A DNA stretch of 64,000 nt from Homarus americanus (Eukaryota > Arthropoda > Malacostraca > Decapoda > Nephropidae): NCBI RefSeq assembly GCF_018991925.1, contig NW_024753848.1:646004-710003 (forward strand). Direction: 5' to 3'. The notes under the pieces are model-generated. The model was given only the letters and a program-made list of their open reading frames with translations. It searched no databases and was not told the DNA's origin. Both the position numbers and the translations under genes were made by a program. This document shows positions 21,060 to 31,924 of this stretch, piece after piece (the first letter of the stretch is position 1; every line of letters begins with the position of its first letter).

Positions 21060-21124
21060 TCTGGTGGCAGGTTAAGGCAACATACTCACATAAACAACAT
21101 TTACTTTTACACACTTGACTGCCA

Positions 21125-21182
<58 letters not shown>
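21013..21182. repeat. Inverted (GT)n / (AC)n pair
   Basis: GT run at 21013-21053 and AC run at about 21126-21182, about 70 bp apart, able to pair as a stem. Confidence 0.88.
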
Positions 21183-21185
<3 letters not shown>

Positions 21186-21358
21186 CTCGGAAAAATACCC
21201 CGAATACTAACTACTAAACCATTCATAGTCTTTTAAACTAAACGACTTTAAAACTAATCTAACTTAACCTCAGCTGAAATTAACCGAATCTAACCTAAGA
21301 CAGTTCAGGAGGAAGGGTAAGATATATCTCTTTTAGGCTCGTATCTGCTGGAAAATAT

Positions 21359-21538
21359 GTTCGTGGTATTTTTCTAACACAGAAACAAGACGAGGCTGGG
21401 ATAACGCTCGTGGTATTTTTCTAACACAGACCCAAGACGAGGCTGGGATAACGTTCGTGGTATTTTTCTAACACAGACCCAAGACGAGGCTGGGATAACG
21501 TTCGTGGTATTTTTCTAACACAGACCCAAGATGAGGCA
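21359..21538. repeat. 47-bp tandem repeat, four copies
   Basis: The unit begins GTTCGTGGTATTTTTCTAAC and includes GACGAGGCTGGGATAAC. The last copies are nearly identical and the fourth is cut short. Confidence 0.93.
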
Positions 21539-22082
21539 GCATAAAAAAACAAAAACAAATGAATGTTGTCACCACGCACGTGATAACATTCCTAATATAA
21601 CTGTTGGTAAATTATATAAACGTGACATAAGTAATAATATGTCTACTGTTGTTAAATTAAATAACTAGGGGAGAGAATCTTGAGCTTTAAGTGAGTGAAG
21701 GAGGTTAGGTTAGGTTGAGTGAAGGGGGGTTAGTGACAGCCAAGGGTCACATCCGTCAAGCTAGGGCGGCCATCTTGCTTACCATAACTAACATTCACAG
21801 TCATACAAACACTACAACAGCATACATACACACACACACATACATGCCAAAACACACACACACACACATACATAATACTCTTATATATATATTCAGCACT
21901 TATAATATCAACATAAGTACATTAAATCATTATAACTTGTCAAAAATGGTTCATAATCTAATTTCTGGTAATACTTGAGAACAGTTGTGCACATTAACTA
22001 GAGACTTGAGGACATTTTACTATAGAAGATAAATGTTTACTTATATCATGAAGAGGTAAAAAATATTAGGAGGAATAAATAA

Positions 22083-22230
22083 ATTAGGTTAGGTTTGGTT
22101 AGGTTAGGTTTGGTTAGGTTAGGTTAGGCTAGGTTAGGTTAGGTTAGGTTAGGTTAGGTTAGGTTAGGTTTGGTTAGGTTAGGTTAGGCTAGGTTAGGTT
22201 AGGTTAGGTTAGGTTAGGTTAGGTTAGGGA
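22083..22230. repeat. Interstitial (TTAGG)n array
   Basis: About 148 bp of TTAGG with GGTTT and GGCTA variants that themselves recur with a ~70-bp spacing. Confidence 0.9.
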
Positions 22231-22442
22231 TGTGTCTGGCCGGTATGGGTGAGGGAGGGGGTGGAAGATACAGCACAACAATTTATCATAAAAAAGTTAA
22301 ACATTCCTAGACAAACAAACAAACAATTAACAAACAGACAGACAACTGCTGGCCACACAAACAACACCATTGTTTACACTCTACTTTTTCTACCAGAACT
22401 TTATCCCTTATTATGTGTTTACAATATAGAGGAGAGCTGAGG

Positions 22443-22445
<3 letters not shown>

Positions 22446-22512
<67 letters not shown>
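22446..22512. repeat. (AC)n microsatellite
   Basis: Uninterrupted AC run of about 66 bp. Confidence 0.92.
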
Positions 22513-22513
<1 letters not shown>

Positions 22514-22644
22514 TCAGGCTAGACGCGGCCCCTACACCAAGAGGCCATGTAGGGCGTGGCTGTGCTGGGCGTAGACTATAGTCATCCACGGAGGGCGCGG
22601 GGGTGTTGGAGGTGATGGGCGTTGTCATTCACCTATTGAGTGAC

Positions 22645-23622
22645 AGGTTGGGGCAAGAGGTGGGACAGGAGGTGGGGCAGGTGTGGGACAGGAGGTGGGG
22701 GAGGTGGGGCAGGTGGTGGGGCAGGTGGGACAGGAGGTGGGGCAGGAGGTGTGGGGCAGGTGGTGGGGAGCAGGTGGTGGAGCAGGTGGTGGGGGGCAGG
22801 TGGTGGGAGAGGTGGTGGGACAGGAGGTGGGGCGGGTGGTGGGGCAGGTGGTGGGACAGGAGGTGGGGCAGGAGGTGGGACAGGAGGTGGGACAGGTGGT
22901 GGGGCAGGAGGTGGGACAGGTGGTGGCAGGTGGTGGGGGCAGGTGGTGGGGCAGGAGGTGGGGCAGGTGGGGCAGGTGGTGGGACAGGTGGTGGGACAGG
23001 AGGTGGGACAGGAGGTGGGGCAGGTGGTGGGACAGGTGGTGGGGCAGGAGGTGGGACAGGTGGTGGGGCAGGTGGGGACAGGAGGTGGGGGCAGGAGGTG
23101 GGGCAGGTGGTGGAGCAGGTGGTGGAGCAGGTGGTGGGGGGCAGGTGGTGGGAGAGGTGGTGGGACAGGAGGTGGGGCAGGTGGTGGGGCAGGTGGGACA
23201 GGTGGTGGGACAGGTGGTGGGGCAGGTGGTGGGGCAGGAGGTGGTGGGGGCAGGTGGTGGGGCAGGTGGTGGGACAGGTGGGACGGGTGGTGGGACAGGA
23301 GGTGGGACAGGAGGTGGGGCAGGTGGTGGGACAGGTGGTGGGACAGGAGGTGGGACAGGTGGTGGGGCAGGTGGTGGGGCAGGTGGGACAGGAGGTGGGA
23401 CAGGAGGTGGGGGCAGGTGGTGGGGCAGGTGGTGGGACAGGGAGGTGGGGCAGGTGGTGGGGCAGGTGGTGGGGCAGGAGGTGGGGCAGGTGGTGGGACA
23501 GGTGGTGGGGCAGGTGGGGGGTGGTGGGGCAGGTGGTGGGACAGGTGGTGGGACAGGAGGTGGGACAGGAGGTGGGGCAGGGTGGTGGGACAGGTGGTGG
23601 GGCAGGAGGGGGGCAGGAGGTA
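22645..23622. repeat. 12-bp G-rich minisatellite (GGTGGGGCAGGT), ~80 units
   Basis: Nearly 1 kb of GGTGGGRCAGGW units with small indels. Three plus frames and one minus frame stay open for over 320 codons because the unit is a multiple of three and lacks stops. The translations (Gly/Trp/Arg/Val-Gln or Pro/Cys/His/Leu) are repeat artefacts, not genes. The G runs could form quadruplexes on the plus strand. Confidence 0.93.
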
Positions 23623-23721
23623 AGCTGCTAGCCTACCCACACACACACGAGACTACACACCATCAAGTGACGGGTTGGTCACTTGCTCATAAAACCGTAA
23701 GAGTCATGTTGGGCTGCTGGT

Positions 23722-24018
23722 GAGTGTCTGGGAGTCCGTCAGTGTCTGGGAGTGTCCGTGAGTGTCTGGGAGTGTCCGTGAGTGTCTGGGAGTGTCCGTG
23801 AGTGTCCGTGGGAGGTCTGGGAGTGTCCGTGAGTGTCTGGGAGTGTCCGGGAGTATCTGTCCGTGAGTATCTGGGAGTGTCCGTCTGGGATCTGGAGTGA
23901 GTATCTGGGAGGTCTGTGAGTATCTGGAGGGAGTGGGAGTGTCCGTGAGTGTCTGGGAGGGAGTATCTGGAGTGGGAGTGTCTGGGAGTGTCCGTGAGTG
24001 TCTGGGAGTGTCCGTGAA
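23722..24018. repeat. 20-bp minisatellite (GAGTGTCTGGGAGTGTCCGT)
   Basis: A 20-bp unit alternating GTCTGGGAGT with GTCCGTGAGT, with interruptions (GAGTATCTGGGAG) in the middle. Confidence 0.9.
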
Positions 24019-24146
24019 CAAATACTAGAGCACACTGACTAGATTCTTAGGACGGCACACTGACCTGACCTGACCTCCTCCTTACACTACTACTACGTCA
24101 GCGGGTGACCTGGGGCCAACGTACAGGAATGTGCTTAAAAATAATG

Positions 24147-24172
24147 AGGAGGAGGAGGAGGAGGAGGAGACA
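24147..24172. repeat. (GAG)n microsatellite
   Basis: Short GAG run. Confidence 0.8.
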
Positions 24173-24224
24173 GTGAGCTGTTGTTGGGAGATACATCACT
24201 CACTACACACACGCCTGATGCTGT

Positions 24225-24331
24225 GGTGATGTGTGTGTGTGATGTGTGGTGTGTGTGATGGTGGTGATGGTGTGTGGTGATGGTGGTGATGGTGTGTGGT
24301 GGTGGTGATGGTGGTGATGGTGTGTGGTGTG

Positions 24332-24362
<31 letters not shown>

Positions 24363-24590
24363 GTGATGGTGTGTGGTGATGGTGTGTGTGTGGTGGTGAT
24401 GGTGTGTGGTGATGTGTGTGTGTGTGTGTGGTGGTGATGGTGTGTGGTGATGGTGTGTGTGTGTGGTGGTGATGGTGTGTGTGTGTGTGTGGTGGTGATG
24501 GTGTGGTGTGTGGTGTGGTGTGTGGTGGTGATGGTGTGGTGTGGTGGTGATGGTGTGGTGGAATGGTGGTATGCAATGGTGTGTTATGGT
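24225..24590. repeat. GTGTGGTGGTGATG repeat
   Basis: G/T-rich units of GTGTGGTGATGGT with (GT)n runs. Reverse frames are His/Thr low complexity. Confidence 0.88.
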
Positions 24591-24667
24591 GGTGTCTAAC
24601 AACCTCAAAGCAGAACTGGGAACTAAAATAAATCTACGGACAATATGATGCATAATACACTGTTAAG

Positions 24668-24838
24668 GAGGATCACCACTATCACCATTACCACCGCCAT
24701 TACCATCACCACCACCACCACCACTATTGCCACCACCACCACCTACCATCACCACCACCACCATCACCACCCACCACTACCACCACCACCACCACCATTA
24801 CCATCACCACCATCACCACCATACCATCACCACCAATC
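24668..24838. repeat. (CAC/CAT)n triplet tract
   Basis: ACCACCATCACC units. Confidence 0.85.
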
Positions 24839-24884
24839 TACTGATCATTATAATCATCACTTCTCACACAGCGTAAAAGGAGTG

Positions 24885-25187
24885 GAGACATGGCCAGGTG
24901 GACACATGGCCAGGGTGAGACATGGCCAGGATGAGACATGGCCAGGGTGAGACATGGCCAGGATGAGACATGGCCAGGGTGAGACATGGCCAGGATGAGA
25001 CATGGCCAGGGTGAGACATGGCCAGGATGAGACATGGCCAGGATGAGACATGGCCAGGATGAGACATGGCCAGGATGAGACATGGCCAGGATGAGACATG
25101 GCCAGGGTGAGACATGGCCAGGATGAGACATGGCCAGGATGAGACATGGCCAGGGTGAGACATGGCCAGGATGAGACATGGCCACAC
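24885..25187. repeat. 16-bp minisatellite (GAGACATGGCCAGGRT), ~19 copies
   Basis: Two variants, AGGGTG and AGGATG. The first eight units alternate strictly, giving a 32-bp dimer; later units are mostly AGGATG. All three minus frames are open through it as an artefact of the repeat. Confidence 0.95.
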
Positions 25188-26405
25188 CTACTACCTCTCC
25201 ACCACAATAGCCGGCCCTAACGTTATACCTCAGCTATTTGATCAACACAAGACAAGCCCCCGCCCAGGAAGACCGGACAACACACCAACTGCACTGGACT
25301 ACCGCTAGAAAGAGATCCGCTCCGCATATCAACTAACACGTATGTCCACACCACCTCTCCCCCCTCCCCCCACCCACCCCGCAGTACCCACATGTCTCCT
25401 CACTCACATTCCCTCTACCCCCGCCCACCCCTTCCCTCCACACCCACTCCTTCACCCACACGCCCGACCGCCCACCGCCTCGCCATATCAACATACCAAC
25501 ACAGCCACACTATAAGTACCGTAATCCTTCTTATGTGATGTGACACTACACCACATTGTCTGTCTCTTACACTGACACACCCACCCACACACATGACCCG
25601 GGTTGGCTTACTAATAGTACTGAATAATGGGAAAAATTCATAAGAGAATCAAATCGTATCAGACCTCTGGTAGCTTATAGAATCCAATACCTCTATGATA
25701 CAAGCTATTGTTTTTTTTTTTTGTTTTTTTTTACCATCACTTCAATAACTTTGGTGTTGATTATTTCTGGGGAGGGAGGAAGGAGAACAGTGGGGTGGGT
25801 TTATTATTTGTATACCTACACTGTCTCGGTACACATTGTTTATATACAGGTATTTATACTGTCTAGGTATTGTTTTTTATCTTACTCAATAAACATCTAC
25901 CTATCCAGACACACCCTAATAATTTACTACGTCGGGATGATTGCCGGGTCACACTAGGGAGTCTGTCTACTCCTGGTGTGAACTATAAGACCTCCAGTAA
26001 ACAAACACCAAAAAAATACATAATAAGAAAAAAATATATAAACAAACTAAATACAAAACAAGGGATAGAATTAACAAAAGCAATAAAAAACAAAAAGGAA
26101 TTAACGCAAGGAAGAAAAATTCACCAAGGGATCATGATTGTAAGGCGCCCTGAACAAAATGTGGAAGGGTAGCTTATTGAACTCCTCTCTCACGGTAACA
26201 AAACACAACCAATACTTTTCATTTATGTTGGCTACGAATTTATACATCTATTACGTGTTTCAGTTTCCTCATAAATTCCTTCTTTCTGATTGTGTGTGTG
26301 TGAGGAGTGAATCCCTTAGCTTGACACACACACACACACACACACACACCGCCCACACCACATTATAAAGAGGTAACATTACCCCTCTACTGCCTGGGTT
26401 AGTGT
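25188..26405. other. Gene-free stretch, nothing recognised
   Basis: Mixed-composition DNA with a C-rich segment at about 25345-25480, a poly-T run at about 25711-25732, A-rich DNA at 26000-26110 and a short (AC)n at about 26324-26349. No frame resembles a known protein. Confidence 0.45.
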
Positions 26406-26408
26406 ATC

Positions 26409-26535
26409 ACATTACTCTTCTCTCCTCTTCGTCTCTTCCTCCTCGTCCTCCTTCTCTCTCTTTCTCTTCCTCCTCCTCCTCCTCCTTCTCCCTCTTTCTC
26501 ATCCTCCTCTTCTCCATTCCTCCTCCCCCTCTCTT
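26409..26535. repeat. Polypyrimidine (CTCCTC)n tract
   Basis: CTTCCTCCTCCTCC units. Confidence 0.8.
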
Positions 26536-26764
26536 CCACCAAGCCATATATAGGTAAATTCCTCCCATTATAATCATTTCACTAGGGTGTCTAATCTTCA
26601 GGTGGTCGAGGTGGGGCTGCTTGGGTCTGACTGCCCCTTCTCGTTTACCTGTGACCTGTAGGACCTGCCTGAGCGTCTACCAGGTGTAACGGGACTATAT
26701 AACACAGGTGGACAAAAACACCTGAGGACTCACCTCACTTCCTCACACACACAACTTACTGAAA

Positions 26765-26985
26765 CTCCCTAACCTAACCTAACCTAACCTAACCTAACCA
26801 AACCTAACCGAACCGAACCTAACCTAACCTAACCAAACCCGATTAAAACTCCTCAACGTAACGTAACCTAACCTAACCAAATCCGATTAAAACTCCTCAA
26901 CGTAACCTAACCTAACTTAACCTAACCTAAGCTTACCAAACTTAACATAATCTCACTTAACCTGACTTAACCTAACCCAAGCAAA
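26765..26985. repeat. Interstitial (CCTAA)n array with a duplicated flank
   Basis: CCTAA pentamers contain two copies of a segment with GATTAAAACTCCTCAACGTA (about 26840 and 26884), so array and flank were duplicated together. Confidence 0.85.
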
Positions 26986-27007
26986 TTTGGTTTAATCTAA
27001 ATATTAC

Positions 27008-27083
27008 GGGGATCAACTGAAGATTAGACACCCTTATGCTTCAGGTCAAATAAACCAGGGTGTCTAATCTTCAGGTGATCCCC
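27008..27083. repeat. Long hairpin: 27-bp arms, 22-nt loop
   Basis: Arms at 27008-27034 and 27057-27083 match at 26 of 27 positions (right arm begins AGGGTGTCTAATCTTCAGGT). The arm sequence also occurs alone at about 26584-26606 and, diverged, at about 37826-37846, so it is a dispersed repeat that here is inverted. Confidence 0.85.
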
Positions 27084-27287
27084 ACTAAGGTACAGTCTAA
27101 TTATGGCGGTAATTAATATTATTCCCACAAACGTCAATAAACTACTCACAGGTAACATTTAATTATAGACCTCAAAGTAAGGACAGGTGTTAAGGAGGGG
27201 AGGGCAGGAGGGGGTGGGGTAGAGGGGAGGTGTGGTAAAAGGGAGGCAGGAGGAGGCATTGAGATTTTGTGGCTTACGACCCTGCTG

Positions 27288-27290
<3 letters not shown>

Positions 27291-27345
<55 letters not shown>
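27291..27345. repeat. (GA)n microsatellite
   Basis: Uninterrupted GA run. Confidence 0.92.
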
Positions 27346-27346
<1 letters not shown>

Positions 27347-27417
27347 GTTATCAGGCGGCTCCCTCACAAAACCATCTTTCTACAGCTGTCACACATGAAT
27401 TACCCACTCTCTCTCTC

Positions 27418-27419
<2 letters not shown>

Positions 27420-27464
<45 letters not shown>
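27420..27464. repeat. (GT)n microsatellite
   Basis: Uninterrupted GT run. Confidence 0.92.
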
Positions 27465-27466
<2 letters not shown>

Positions 27467-27519
27467 ATGACTATACTCAATCCGACTGACTGTAACACAA
27501 CATATACATGCACACCAAT

Positions 27520-27532
27520 TCTCCTCCTCTTC

Positions 27533-27568
<36 letters not shown>

Positions 27569-27603
27569 TCCTCCTCCTCCTCTTCCTTCCTCCTCCTCCT
27601 CTA
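27520..27603. repeat. (CTC/CTT)n pyrimidine tract
   Basis: TTCCTCCTCCTCCTC units. Confidence 0.85.
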
Positions 27604-27721
27604 CCCTAACCCTCCACACACACGTAACAGTAGACCGATATATTTATTAATTTATGGTATAATTCCCTAAAAACTAGCTCAGGTTCGACGACCAAAAAAA
27701 TAACAAGGAAATCAGAAACAC

Positions 27722-28024
27722 GTGGGAGGGGGAGGGGAGGAGAGGTGGTGGGAGGAGGAGAGGAATTGGGAGGAGGTAGAAGACGTGGAGGAAGTAGAAG
27801 AAGAAGAGGAGGAGGAGGAAGAGGAAGAAGAGGAGGGAGGAAGAAGAGGAGGAAGAGGAAGAAGAATAGGAAGAGGAGGAGGAGGAAGAGGAAGAAGAGG
27901 AGGAGGAGGAAGAAGAAGAAGGAGGAGGAGGATGATGAGGTAGAAGAAGAAGAAGAAGAAGAAGAAGAAGAAGAAGAAGAAGAAGAAGAAGAAGAAGAAG
28001 AAGAAGAAGAAGATGAGGAGGAAG
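27722..28024. repeat. Polypurine tract ending in (GAA)n
   Basis: GGAGGAAGAAGA units pass into about 24 GAA triplets at about 27940-28012. Frames are Glu/Arg/Lys runs, or Ser/Phe/Leu runs on the other strand, with no gene content. Confidence 0.9.
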
Positions 28025-28134
28025 GGGTGTTGTAAATATTATTCAAGACCTAAAAGATGATTACTCACCACAACCCACTAAGTCATGAGTCACTACAGGT
28101 AAATGGAACAACAACAGTAGTCTTTAATTACTCA

Positions 28135-28480
28135 CGTTAATCACCGTCCTGCTCGGTCACCAGGTACAGGCAAGCGTAATCACCAGCAGGACAACACTAC
28201 TAGTTTAGGATCTGCAGCAGTCACCAGCAGGACATCTCAAGAGTTATAAAGGCTTCAGTTACCAAGGATCACCAAGAACTGAAGCTTCAGATCACCAGCA
28301 AAACACCTCGTGAGCTCTTCAAAGCACCAGGGCTCACCACTACCATAACACAAGTCTTGGTTTCGATCACCAGGATAACAACTTGATTTGCGGTCTTAAG
28401 TTACCAGAGATCACTCATATAATATCTTGGATTAGATCTGCATTCATCAAAGATCACTAAAATAACACCTCATGTCAGCG
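28135..28480. repeat. Highly degenerate ~50-60 bp repeat with TCACCAGCAGGACA core
   Basis: GATCACCAGSANRACA-like cores recur about seven times with diverged spacers. Confidence 0.4.
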
Positions 28481-28747
28481 GCCTCAGTCACCAAGCTCGG
28501 GGAACGCGAGAACGATACCTCCACCCTCCCTATACGACGGCCGCAGCCACACTGGTCTGGTAGACTGGTATTGGTGACTCTGGTCTTGACACTGACATCC
28601 CCGCGCGCAACAGCAACACCTCACACAGACCCCCGTATTCTTCTAATAAATTTAAAACTCCCACACAAATCCATATATTACCATACTACAGTTTATCTTT
28701 ACTATGATCATGAAACCACATTAACTTCCCGAAGAAATGAAAAATAA
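28472..28747 (+). CDS. Unrecognised 91-codon frame with a hydrophobic segment
   Basis: The frame lies in a locally GC-rich patch and contains a hydrophobic stretch (GRLVLVTLVLTLTSPRATA) that could be a signal-anchor or late signal sequence. Downstream it becomes AT-rich and compositionally non-coding. If real, only the first ~50 residues are likely exon. No family match was recognised and no convincing splice site was seen. Confidence 0.2.
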   Translation: MSAASVTKLGERENDTSTLPIRRPQPHWSGRLVLVTLVLTLTSPRATATPHTDPRILLINLKLPHKSIYYHTTVYLYYDHETTLTSRRNEK

Positions 28748-28749
28748 TT

Positions 28750-29020
28750 ACAAGTGTTAGACAGAGCAGTGAACAAGTACAAAGTATGGGATGACTAATG
28801 ACAAGTGATTCAGTGTCGGGAAGCAAAAACATCTCGATTCTTGTGTTCATAACTGTCAGCGTTTTATTTCTCTTTAATGCCATATCTGGTAGAAATATTT
28901 AATATATGTTTATGTAATGGATATAGCTAACGTATATGTGTGTGGTGGAAATATTAGTATCACGATATTAAGGGAATATTTAATATTTCTGATATATAAC
29001 AAAAAGTAAGGAAATACGTT
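28750..29020. other. AT-rich gene-free stretch, nothing recognised
   Basis: No repeat or long frame of note. Confidence 0.4.
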
Positions 29021-29029
29021 TAGGGATAA

Positions 29030-29250
29030 TTTGGCTAGCAGAGATTATTGTTGTTCTGAATGTCGCTGTTGTTTTAAGGGTCGGTGATTCGACTCCAGGG
29101 CGCACACGCAGTCCACCCAGCTGGCTGTAAAATTGGGTACCTGGCTTTACTTTAAGTGAAGGAGGTCGAATGCAGTGCCGACCACACCGAAGTAGTATGC
29201 AGTGGGTTGTGTTATGTGTAGGGCAGTCGTGCGTATGGGACACACTTTCA
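29030..29250 (+). mobile_element. Candidate degraded tRNA-derived SINE, copy 1
   Basis: A B-box-like GTGATTCGACTCC near 29082-29094 follows a weak A-box-like TGGCTAGCAGA about 45 nt upstream. It is followed by CTGGCTGTAAAATTGGGTAC and CTGGCTTTACTTTAAGTGAA. A related sequence lies on the minus strand at 50060-50230. No clear tail or target duplication was found. Confidence 0.4.
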
Positions 29251-30759
29251 AAACGTCAATGGAAGTGGTCAAATACAGCTTTTTTACATAACACGTAGAA
29301 GGTGAACAACGCTGACGGGCTACAAGTACAGGGAATATAAACTGGGCTTTGAAAACACAAATTTCTCGGTGGTGACACTTCAAGGTCAAGTAGTAACATC
29401 GTAAAAATTTTACGTGTGTAAGAGCTGTTGGCTTGTGTCATAAAACGGTGCGAGTTGGTTCTTTTATATCGTGTGTTGACTGTCTCGAGGAGAGCAGTAT
29501 ATAGGTGTCTGTTTGTCTGTTTTGTCATGAATATATTATAATAAATATTCAGAGCTTGTGTATCTGTTTCACCTAATAGTAGCCTATTGTAGTATCTTAG
29601 TAAAAATAATCGGTTTTTTTCAGAGTGGATGATCTTGTTGAGGTCTTATACACTTTTTTTAGCAGTACAAAGTGCACGGTGTATTTGTTATAATGTTCGA
29701 TACTTATGTTGTTGTGGTGGACGTCGGTGAGTTGAGGAAACCAGGACGCGAGAGGCCGAGGTATTAGGCCCGTGACTCACACTACCCGCAGCTCACCCCA
29801 CACTTGTCACATACTGTAGACATCACTCACAGATTACTATGAGAGAACAGGGAGGCTTTTACGTTTATTCTTCTCATTCTCGATGTGTTAACTGCCTCCC
29901 AAAACCATGATATTGTTGGTACAAATTAAATAGTGTTCTCCACAGAGGACATCCAGACCCCAGAGACAAGTGTTAAGATATTGTTTGTACTGATGTGACA
30001 ACTGAGGATGAGTGATGCTTATTACACCTCAGCCTCCAACTATACGACCGAGGAGAATTGTTGACATTATTTTTATCACATTAATCATCATTTTACTTTG
30101 TTCGCTATTTTTTTTGGGCCATGAATATCACACAAACTAAATAATATTGTGACGAAACTTTGTGTCAGGGCTGTTGTCCCGAGGCCTGTGACTCACAAAT
30201 CATTGACCAACTGAAGTGAAAAAAATAATGTGAGCGTTGAAAACTGTTCGTATTCCTCCACCAGCACCACATTAATGGGGAAATAAATCGTGTGACCTTA
30301 TTTCCAGGACCTCGCCAGCTACTCCTGAACAAATGTTATCTGAGTGCTAAGTCTGGACATGGCTTCTCTATAACCATTTATAAATGAAAAAACAACTTGT
30401 GAGAATGTGTCGAGGGACTTGTTGGGAGAACATGGCAGCTGGCCAAGTTGGAGGTCAACCTTTGTTATCTTAAAATAATAATTCTTAAAACAGCAAGGCA
30501 TGAAAATTCTAATACGATACAAAAACCTATTTTCTGGGTTATGTAGCGGACTCACTGTCACACTAGATTATGAGACTGACGTGTGCGTGATTGGCCCAAT
30601 GAAATATCAATGTGGTTTAAAACGGTAATGATTCGTCAATGTGAGGCGTTGTTCTGACAGAAAATTATCAACACAAACTTCTGAGAAACTGTCAAAACAC
30701 TTGGGTGTGATTATGTGTGTGTGGGTGTAGGGTGCTTGTGAGTGCTTATGATGCCTCTA
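29251..30759. other. Gene-free stretch, nothing recognised
   Basis: Ordinary mid-AT DNA. Minus-strand frames of 80-90 codons at 29147-29528 and 30319-30561 have no recognised similarity and no splice context. Confidence 0.45.
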
Positions 30760-31163
30760 TAATAATAATAAATAATAATAATTAACGGTTTATTGAAAGA
30801 GCTTGGCAGGCAGAAGGCTGAAAATATACAGTTACATATTTGGGGAATGGGTTACGAATTACAAATAATATACAAGTAACATAAGTGATATAAATAAGAT
30901 ATATAATAACTAGATGGGGAAAAGCTCAAACTACAGTGCATTTCAACATAATGACAGTGCAAGGAGTAGTGTTTACTGGGAGTGAATACACTGGTTTATT
31001 ACAAGTTATTGCTAATTTTTACAATGGTTGGGACTGGGCTGTTCTTATAGCGATCAGTTCGTGCACGTATGGGCTGGATGCGGTTGTGGTGTCGAACAGC
31101 AATTCTCGGGCTAGGGATCTCAGGTGGTAGTAGGAGCCGGTGTCGAGGATGGTGTAGAAGCTT
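30760..31163 (-). mobile_element. LINE-like retrotransposon 3' end with (TTA)n tail, copy 2
   Basis: Reverse-complement near-identical copy of 5285-5713, with only scattered single-base differences over about 380 bp. It includes the same C-terminal coding frame (minus strand, from 31163), CAATAAACCG and an interrupted (TTA)n tail at 30760-30784. High identity suggests recent activity. Both copies begin at the same base. Confidence 0.7.
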
Positions 31164-31829
31164 CTTACCAAATTTGCAGATGAGGTCGTGGTGATGGTTA
31201 GTGAGAATCTAGGTGCGCGTGTGTGCGTGTGACGGTACTATGTGTGTGACAGTGGTGTGTGTGTGTGTGTTGTCATGTCAATATGATGTGTACATGAAAA
31301 CATCTGCGATATACTTCACAGTACATGAATATAGGTGTAATATAGTAAGCGTTTATTTGTGTGTTGTGAATGAGGGTGTACCATCACACTCACCGCCCTC
31401 TGCTGGTGACACATTCATACCACACCCCCTCCTTCCCAAACACAGTCAAGGTTTCCTAAATACGCGTCAACTGGCCAATCATACTCTTCTGAAGCTAACA
31501 TTCGTATTATTATTTTCACTGACTTCCATACTTCATATACAACAAACCTTTACGTACTCCTGTCAATATACTAGGCTTGTGTGTCTAGTTACGTACTCTG
31601 AAGGTAAAAAGGAGTGGAAATAACATGCTCTTCCTCTTTCCTTGACCTTGTGTAGATCCTGTTTTCTTGAATCTCGGGAGCCGGACATATGCTAAGGAAT
31701 CACAGGCAGATGTTATCAAATTAAGACAACCTCGTCAGTTCTGTCAACATTGATATACTGTGCTTCTATTTTTTTAAACGATATTTACACACAACGCCCG
31801 CGCCTGCACCAATGTATCTAATAAAACAA

Positions 31830-31830
<1 letters not shown>
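31164..31830. other. Gene-free stretch, nothing recognised
   Basis: A 136-codon plus frame at 31213-31623 begins in GT-rich sequence. It is Cys/Val-rich only there and resembles nothing known. Confidence 0.4.

Positions 31831-31923
<93 letters not shown>
31831..31923. repeat. (TA)n microsatellite, ~93 bp
   Basis: Uninterrupted TA dinucleotides; prone to cruciform extrusion. Confidence 0.95.

Positions 31924-31924
<1 letters not shown>

Noticed and set aside
22603..23723. Four overlapping open frames of 327-346 codons
   Set aside because: They are translations of a 12-bp G-rich minisatellite without stop codons; frames shift freely with unit indels and composition is pure repeat.
24838..25207. 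Three overlapping minus-strand frames of 107-116 codons (CLILAMSHPGHVS repeats)
   Set aside because: Artefact of the 16-bp GAGACATGGCCAGGRT array; all three frames give the same peptide repeat.
27606..28046. 146-codon poly-Ser/Phe/Leu frame
   Set aside because: Antisense reading of a GAA/GGA purine tract.
29070..29110. Possible tRNA gene (GTGATTCGACTCC B-box)
   Set aside because: No acceptor stem or anticodon arm can be drawn; it fits a degraded SINE better.
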